A DNA stretch of 64,000 nt from CAZDET01 sp964504335 (GTDB lineage Bacteria; Bacteroidota; Bacteroidia; Chitinophagales; Saprospiraceae), in NCBI GenBank assembly GCA_964504335.1, contig CAZDET010000024.1, forward strand, positions 3,468-67,467, written 5' to 3'. The notes under the pieces are model-generated. The model saw only the letters and a program-made list of their open reading frames with translations. It did not search any database and was not told where the DNA came from. Numbering within the stretch: position 1 is the stretch's first letter; every line of letters begins with the position of its first letter. The position numbers were made by a program, and so were the translations under genes. This document shows positions 59,540-64,000 of the stretch, one piece after another.

Positions 59540-62024
59540 AAAGGGCGTTGCTGAACAAGAATTTCCCGTTTTCCCAGAATCCGCGGTAGAGTGGGTTGTC
59601 GACCAGGTAAATGACCTGCCCTCTGCCCTTCTCTTCGATACCAAAAGTCAGGCTATTGCGGAAGCGCTCCTGGGCTTTCTCTCCGACAAATCCGCTGATC
59701 AAGGGATCGGCGCCAATTGTGCCGGCATTCCAGCCGCGGTCGAGAAACTGGAAACTGCGCGAACCGGTTTTCAGCGAGAAGTATTTAGGACCAATTCCAT
59801 AGGACAGCGGGTGGCTTTCGTCCATCGTTACTTCGTAGATGGCACCCGCTGTTGTATTGCTGATGTAGCGGCGTTCCTGGCCCCCGTAATCTTCCAGTTG
59901 GTCGGTCGTATCTGCATTTTCGGAGTCGCCGTTTCCATTTTTCCGCTTCAGGCCGAACGTGCTGTATTTGGTAAAGGCATTGAGCGCAGAACCAATTGGG
60001 ATCAATTTACCACCTCCTTGCACCCAGCGACTCATAGCCTCCATATTAGCCTCCGATAGACCGTAGTTACCTTCTGGCAAAATGAGGACATCGACGTTAG
60101 AAAGATCACCCGGCAGATCGGAGTCGTACAGCACATGGATGGGATATCCCAAATCCTGCTCCATGTAATACCAGACCTGTCCGAAGCTATTGGGAGATAC
60201 CGATTCGCCGGCTACGACGGCCACGTTGGGGGCGCTAATCAGCTCCAGACCGTCTGATCCAATGTCGGGGCCGCTGTCACTTAGGCCCGTTTGAAGCGAA
60301 TACACCTCCTGTCCATTCACTTCGGCAAGCCGGCGGACAGTACCGGAAAAGCCTTCTACTTTCCGATTATCGGCCCGGGTGATAACGATTGTTCCCGGAT
60401 CGAAGGAATAGCCTCCCGATTCCAGGGTGCGGGTAGTGGTACGCACCTGGACCCCGGCAGCGAGCAGTTGGGCGAGCAGCCGGGCATCGGCTACGGAGTG
60501 CCAGCGGATGGCATAGGCATAGGCCGATTCATCAAAGGCTGGTGCATCCTGGCTCATTTCCTCCGGCATGGGCGCCGGATCGATCCGCTCGCCGGTCGCG
60601 TAGGCCTGTAGCCCGTAGGCGTAGGGCAGCGACCAGGCAGTGATATCATACGTCAGGCTATCTTCCAGTTCCGATCGCGGATCGAGTAGCACTTGGGTGA
60701 GTACGGATAGCGGTTGGTAAGCGCTAATCACGAGGTCATCAGAGGTGAGGTTGGCTGTGGTAGTTCTACCGGTAGTGTAATCGAAGGCACTAAGTGAGCG
60801 GCTATTACCCAGGCGGCCATACTGAATGCCGTTGCGGTCGAGTAGCAGCATGAGGGCTCGTACGCGATCCGGTGCCACATCGGCTTTTATGACGTAGCTC
60901 TTGAACGGTCCGGAGGGATTGTCCTGGGCGTTTTGAAAATATTCGGTGAAGTTTTGTTGCAGACGCTCCAGGTTTAGGCTAGCAATTTCCACCGTGCTCA
61001 GTGCCGTAGTGCGGTGATGGGCCACGCGGTCGTTGAGGGTGAGTGTGTCGCCGGTCGGCAATTCGATGGCTCGGCCACCGCGGCTGTGTCCGCCCTGTTC
61101 GTAGGTCATTCCAATGGCTCCGGTGAAAGTGGGGTAGGTATCTCCGTAACTTGGATAGAAGAGGTCGAAGCGCTCCTTGGTGAAGTACAGCCAGCCTTCG
61201 CGGTCGAAGTATTTGGCGTGGTTGCTGCCGATCTCTTTTTGAAAATCAGCCTGCCAGCCGGTGATGTATTGATGATAGGGGCGCGCAGCGGGTGCGAAAT
61301 AGTAGGGATTCGTATAGTATTGCTCGTGCAGATCCGCGTGAATATGGGGAAACCACTGTTGATACTGTACAATGCGCTGGCGGGATTCCACCTGCGTCTG
61401 CCAGGCCCAGTCGCGGTTGAGATCGAAGAGATAGTGATTGACGCGCCCGCCCGGCCAGGGCTCCCGGTGCTCTTGCACAAAAGGAGCGGCATTGGGAATT
61501 TGATTGGCCACGCCCCGGTACCAATGGGTATAGCGCGAATAGCCATCGGGATTGACCGAGGGGTCTAAAATGATAATAGTATTCTCCAGCCACTGCTGGG
61601 TGCGTGGGTCGTTGGTATTGGCCAGATCATACAACACGCCCATACTTGCCTCCGATCCGGCAGCTTCGTTGCCGTGCACACTAAAACTCAGCCACACAAT
61701 CGCCCGGTCGAGACTTGGGTCAGGGCTCCCTTCAAGTAAGCCGACCCGGCGCAGGTGATTCGTGCGGATGGCTTCCAGTTGATTGAGGTTTTCCGCCGTA
61801 CTCGCAAAGGCTAGCAAGAGCGGTCGCTGCTCATTTGTCCGGCCGTACTCGATGAGTTGTACCTGAGCGCTGTTCTCCGCTACGTACTCGAAATAATCGA
61901 CCAGTAGATGGTGAGGAGTAAAGGTTTCGCCGAGCTCGTGTGGCAGGAATTCGCCAGGGGTCCGCAGTTGGGCAAAGATGACTCCGGGGAGGAGAAGGTA
62001 GCAGAGGAGCAGAATTCGTTGCAT
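59526..62024 (-). CDS. Secreted M14-family zinc carboxypeptidase-like protein
   Basis: 832 residues, signal peptide MQRILLLCYLLLPGVIFAQ. The N-terminal half is an M14 peptidase: the zinc HxxE is in SFSVHGNEAAGSEA, a second cluster is IILDPSVNPDGYSRYTHW, and the third zinc His is in IHADLHEQYYTNPYYFAPAARPYHQYI. EQGGHSRGG follows. The C-terminal half (about 430-832) has a glutamine-amidotransferase-like look (VVAGESVSPNSFGQVWYYMEQDLG, VDVLILPEGNYG) and no T9SS domain. The family releases C-terminal residues from peptides. It converges with mtnA and is followed upstream by a repeat-word array. Confidence 0.88.
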   Translation of the reverse strand: MQRILLLCYLLLPGVIFAQLRTPGEFLPHELGETFTPHHLLVDYFEYVAENSAQVQLIEYGRTNEQRPLLLAFASTAENLNQLEAIRTNHLRRVGLLEGSPDPSLDRAIVWLSFSVHGNEAAGSEASMGVLYDLANTNDPRTQQWLENTIIILDPSVNPDGYSRYTHWYRGVANQIPNAAPFVQEHREPWPGGRVNHYLFDLNRDWAWQTQVESRQRIVQYQQWFPHIHADLHEQYYTNPYYFAPAARPYHQYITGWQADFQKEIGSNHAKYFDREGWLYFTKERFDLFYPSYGDTYPTFTGAIGMTYEQGGHSRGGRAIELPTGDTLTLNDRVAHHRTTALSTVEIASLNLERLQQNFTEYFQNAQDNPSGPFKSYVIKADVAPDRVRALMLLLDRNGIQYGRLGNSRSLSAFDYTTGRTTTANLTSDDLVISAYQPLSVLTQVLLDPRSELEDSLTYDITAWSLPYAYGLQAYATGERIDPAPMPEEMSQDAPAFDESAYAYAIRWHSVADARLLAQLLAAGVQVRTTTRTLESGGYSFDPGTIVITRADNRKVEGFSGTVRRLAEVNGQEVYSLQTGLSDSGPDIGSDGLELISAPNVAVVAGESVSPNSFGQVWYYMEQDLGYPIHVLYDSDLPGDLSNVDVLILPEGNYGLSEANMEAMSRWVQGGGKLIPIGSALNAFTKYSTFGLKRKNGNGDSENADTTDQLEDYGGQERRYISNTTAGAIYEVTMDESHPLSYGIGPKYFSLKTGSRSFQFLDRGWNAGTIGADPLISGFVGEKAQERFRNSLTFGIEEKGRGQVIYLVDNPLYRGFWENGKFLFSNALFMVR

Positions 62025-62047
62025 GTTTGGTTGAGTTGGAATTGGGA

Positions 62048-62130
62048 AAAATAGATTTTTAGGCTATTAGATATTTAGAAAAATTTGCATCGACTCATAT
62101 GGAAACCTAAAGATCAAAAGGCTAAAGGTC
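62048..62130. repeat. Degenerate TTAGGCTATTAG-word array
   Basis: TTTTTAGGCTATTAGATATTTAG on the left faces CCTAAAGATC, GGCTAAAGGTCTAATAGG on the right, in opposite orientation. The arms can pair into an imperfect hairpin. It lies between the purH and M14 genes, both on the minus strand, and may be a transcript-end signal for purH. Confidence 0.5.
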
Positions 62131-62137
62131 TAATAGG

Positions 62138-63664
62138 TCAATGCTTAAAATGCCTCACCCCCGTCAGCACCATCGCCATGCCGTGGGCATTGCAGTAGTC
62201 GGTGCTTTCCTGGTCGCGAATGGAGCCGCCGGGTTGGATGACGGCGCAGATGCCCGCCTGATCGGCGATTTCGACGCAGTCGGGGAAGGGGAAGAAGGCG
62301 TCGGAAGCCATCACCGCTCCCGCGAGGTCAAATTGAAAAGCAGTGGCTTTCTGAATGGCCTGCTTCAACGCATCCACCCGGGAGGTTTGGCCGCAGCCCA
62401 TACCGATCAGCTGTTCGTTTTTGACGAGGGCAATGGCGTTCGATTTCAGTTGCTTGACACATTTGTTGGCAAACAACAGATCGCGGACCTCTGTGTCGGT
62501 CGGCTCTCGCTCGGTGGTAGTTTTTAGATCGGCCTGGCCCTCAGTGCGCAGATCGGTGTCCATTTCAATGACGCCGTTGAGGAGGCTCTTAAAACTTTTG
62601 GTGGGTACGTCCAGGCTGTTATACTGTAGGAGGATGCGCTTTTTCTTCTGCTGGAGCAACTCCAACGCGTCAGACTCAAAGGATGGCGCGATGAGTACTT
62701 CGTAAAACAACTCGTTGATCGCTTCGGCGGTGGGCCGGTCGATGGGCCGGTTGGCGATGAGGATGCCCCCGAACGCAGACACCGGATCGCCGGCTAGGGC
62801 GGCCTTCCAGGCTTCCAGAATCGTCGGGCGGGTAGCCACGCCACAGGCGTTCGTATGCTTGAGTACTGCAAAAGTCGGATCGGTATCGGCGAATTCCCGC
62901 ATGATAGCTATGGCGGCGTCGATATCAACTAGGTTGTTGTACGAGATCTCTTTACCGCTATGCTTATGCAATTGCTGCTCCAATTCGCCGTAGAAAATGC
63001 CCTGTTGGTGTGGGTTCTCGCCATAGCGCAGCGCCATGCCGCCCAGGATGCTCTGCTTAAAAGCCGGCTCGTGGGCGTCGCTGTTGAAGTAATTAAAAAT
63101 GGCAGTATCATAATGGCTGCTGATCGCGAAGGCCCGACGGGCCAGCGCTTGTCGATCCTCCAGGTCGGAATGCCCCTGTTTGTCGCGTAGGAGTTGTTCC
63201 AGTGTCGGATAATCCGCCCGGGAAGGAATAATCAGCACGTCCCGGTAGTTTTTGGCCGCGGCCCGAATGAGGGCAATCCCTCCGATATCGATTTTTTCGA
63301 TGATGGCCGCTTCGTCGGTAGTGCTGGCAACGGTTTCTTCGAAGGGATACAAATCGACAATCACGAGATCAATCTCCGGGATCGCATACTGCTGCAACTG
63401 CTGCCGGTGTGCCTCGTTCCGCTGCGCCAGAATACCACCGAATACTTTCGGATGCAGAGTCTTCACCCGCCCATCCAGAATGGAGGGATAGGTAGTCAGT
63501 TCCTCAACGGTCAGTACGGGCAGGCCCATTTCTTCAATGAACCGCTGCGTACCTCCGGTACTGTACAGTTGAATGTCTAGCTCGTGCAATAGCGGTAAAA
63601 TCGCCTCCAGCCCCTCCTTGTGAAACACAGAGACCAGGGCGGAACGAATGCGGATGGATGCCAT
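62138..63664 (-). CDS. purH: Bifunctional AICAR formyltransferase/IMP cyclohydrolase
   Basis: 508 residues that carry out the last two steps of de novo purine synthesis: formylation of AICAR and closure to IMP. The N-terminal IMP cyclohydrolase (about 1-190) opens with RIRSALVSVFHKEGLEAILPLLHELD and has PSILDGRVKTLHPKVFGGILAQR and VVDLYPFEET. The transformylase domain (about 200-508) has LRYGENPHQQGIFYGE, the catalytic Lys-His in FAVLKHTNACGVA, and the C-terminal MASDAFFPFPDCVE plus IQPGGSIRDQESTDYCNAHGMAMVLTGVRHFKH. The start ATG is at 63664. It is a single-copy housekeeping gene with no other purine gene nearby. Confidence 0.97.
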   Translation of the reverse strand: MASIRIRSALVSVFHKEGLEAILPLLHELDIQLYSTGGTQRFIEEMGLPVLTVEELTTYPSILDGRVKTLHPKVFGGILAQRNEAHRQQLQQYAIPEIDLVIVDLYPFEETVASTTDEAAIIEKIDIGGIALIRAAAKNYRDVLIIPSRADYPTLEQLLRDKQGHSDLEDRQALARRAFAISSHYDTAIFNYFNSDAHEPAFKQSILGGMALRYGENPHQQGIFYGELEQQLHKHSGKEISYNNLVDIDAAIAIMREFADTDPTFAVLKHTNACGVATRPTILEAWKAALAGDPVSAFGGILIANRPIDRPTAEAINELFYEVLIAPSFESDALELLQQKKKRILLQYNSLDVPTKSFKSLLNGVIEMDTDLRTEGQADLKTTTEREPTDTEVRDLLFANKCVKQLKSNAIALVKNEQLIGMGCGQTSRVDALKQAIQKATAFQFDLAGAVMASDAFFPFPDCVEIADQAGICAVIQPGGSIRDQESTDYCNAHGMAMVLTGVRHFKH

Positions 63665-63714
63665 AAGATTGGTTGGTTAAAACAGGGGGCGAAGGTAAGG
63701 AATATTTGATTTGG

Positions 63715-63830
63715 GGAATGTTCTGATTGTGTGATGGTATGATGGTCTGATGCTGTGATGAATGTGCCGATGTACTAATGGAATGGGCCAATGATTCGAT
63801 TTGCTGATAAATGCTACGACGTTCCACGTC
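63715..63830. repeat. TGATG-word degenerate tandem array upstream of purH
   Basis: A run of imperfect repeats of a 7-10 nt unit close to TGATGGT (GTGATGGTATGATGGTCTGATGCTGTGATGAATGTGCCGATG split over the region) with no opposite-strand partner. It differs in word from the TTAGTTC arrays but has the same degenerate style. No open frame or clear promoter is seen in 63665-63843. Confidence 0.4.
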
Positions 63831-63900
63831 TCTTTTCAGTTAAAAGAGTTGCCAATCTGGAAATGTATTGACGAATCGATGGGAGGATGCGCAGGCGTTC

Positions 63901-64000
63901 TTGAAAAGAGGCTGGAAATTACAGTCATTAGTCTTTTGTCATCATGATGTAGTGGTCGAAGCATTGAAGAAGGAGGGATGGATAATTACGCACGATCCAT
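63901..64000 (+). CDS. XisH-like protein, N-terminal part (runs off the right edge)
   Basis: The frame at 63940-63999 reads HHDVVVEALKKEGWIITHDP, which matches the start of XisH-type endonuclease-like proteins, normally paired with XisI. It is cut by the window edge. The frame is open from 63844 with no ATG. The only early start codons are TTG at 63868 and 63901, so I give the latter. The family usually has a short N-terminus ending just before the His, so the true start may be lost or decayed. Treat as a tentative partial gene. Confidence 0.4.
   Translation, partial: MKRGWKLQSLVFCHHDVVVEALKKEGWIITHDP

Noticed and set aside
1..64000. CRISPR array, insertion sequence or prophage
   Set aside because: I found no regularly spaced identical repeats, transposase or integrase motifs, or phage structural genes. 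The only tandem repeats are within coding domains or degenerate word arrays.

Overview
The window looks like chromosomal DNA from a marine or environmental member of the Bacteroidota, probably of the Saprospiria/Lewinella type. The evidence is: secreted proteins ending in type IX secretion (T9SS) type A sorting domains (alkaline phosphatase, a tandem-repeat protein, a 1488-residue propeller protein, an alpha-amylase); TonB-dependent receptors with N-terminal carboxypeptidase-D-like domains; -7 promoter elements of the Bacteroidota form TAnnTTTG; and few Shine-Dalgarno-like sites. I see no rRNA, tRNA, CRISPR array, insertion sequence or prophage. One 100-N assembly gap lies at 42655-42754. The species assignment is inference.

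Layout. 0-7 kb: a PAS/sigma-54 activator behind a palindromic operator, a secreted alkaline phosphatase, a secreted propeller-like protein, a peroxiredoxin and a small outer-membrane-like protein. 7-13 kb: type II glutamine synthetase and an animal-like glutaminase with ankyrin repeats, then a run of small genes (PaiB-like, an SDR remnant, NTF2-like, DUF6958-like, a secreted hypothetical). 13-16 kb: aldehyde dehydrogenase with a DUF779 partner, divergent from an AraC regulator. 16.6-20.7 kb: a TonB receptor and beta-propeller phytase whose reading frames overlap by one base. 20.8-24.7 kb: a duplicated-domain T9SS cargo, DUF1990, a small hypothetical and an ECF-like sigma factor. 24.9-27.8 kb: a Fur/Zur-type repressor, a perfect inverted repeat and a His-rich TonB receptor, read here as a zinc-uptake unit. 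28-33.5 kb: a membrane hypothetical and a nested-domain phytase-like T9SS protein. 33.6-41.3 kb: tamB-tamA. 41.3-51 kb: an FMN-dependent hydroxy-acid oxidase, a TonB receptor and a giant alpha-amylase. 51-55 kb: a Pat-like protein acetyltransferase beside an HDAC-family deacetylase. 55-64 kb: AI-2E-type permease, BrkB, thioredoxin-SPOR, mtnA, M14 peptidase, purH and, at the very end, the beginning of an XisH-like frame.

How the genes fit together. Several loci point to a scavenging lifestyle: phosphate from esters and phytate (alkaline phosphatase, phytase plus receptor, esterase-like phytase domain), zinc (Zur unit), starch (amylase) and peptides (M14). Nitrogen balance is represented by adjacent glutamine-making and glutamine-breaking enzymes, and reversible lysine acetylation by the Pat/HDAC pair.

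The most unusual non-coding signal is a pair of homologous structured intergenic elements of about 170 nt (16321-16496 on + and 58240-58410 on -), with a possible third relative near 28.05 kb. All share a GGG-rich/CCC-rich hairpin whose substitutions stay paired (G-U) only if read from one strand. A second intergenic theme is arrays of degenerate 6-9 bp AT-rich words (TTAGTTC/CTAACGAA-like) forming imperfect hairpins.
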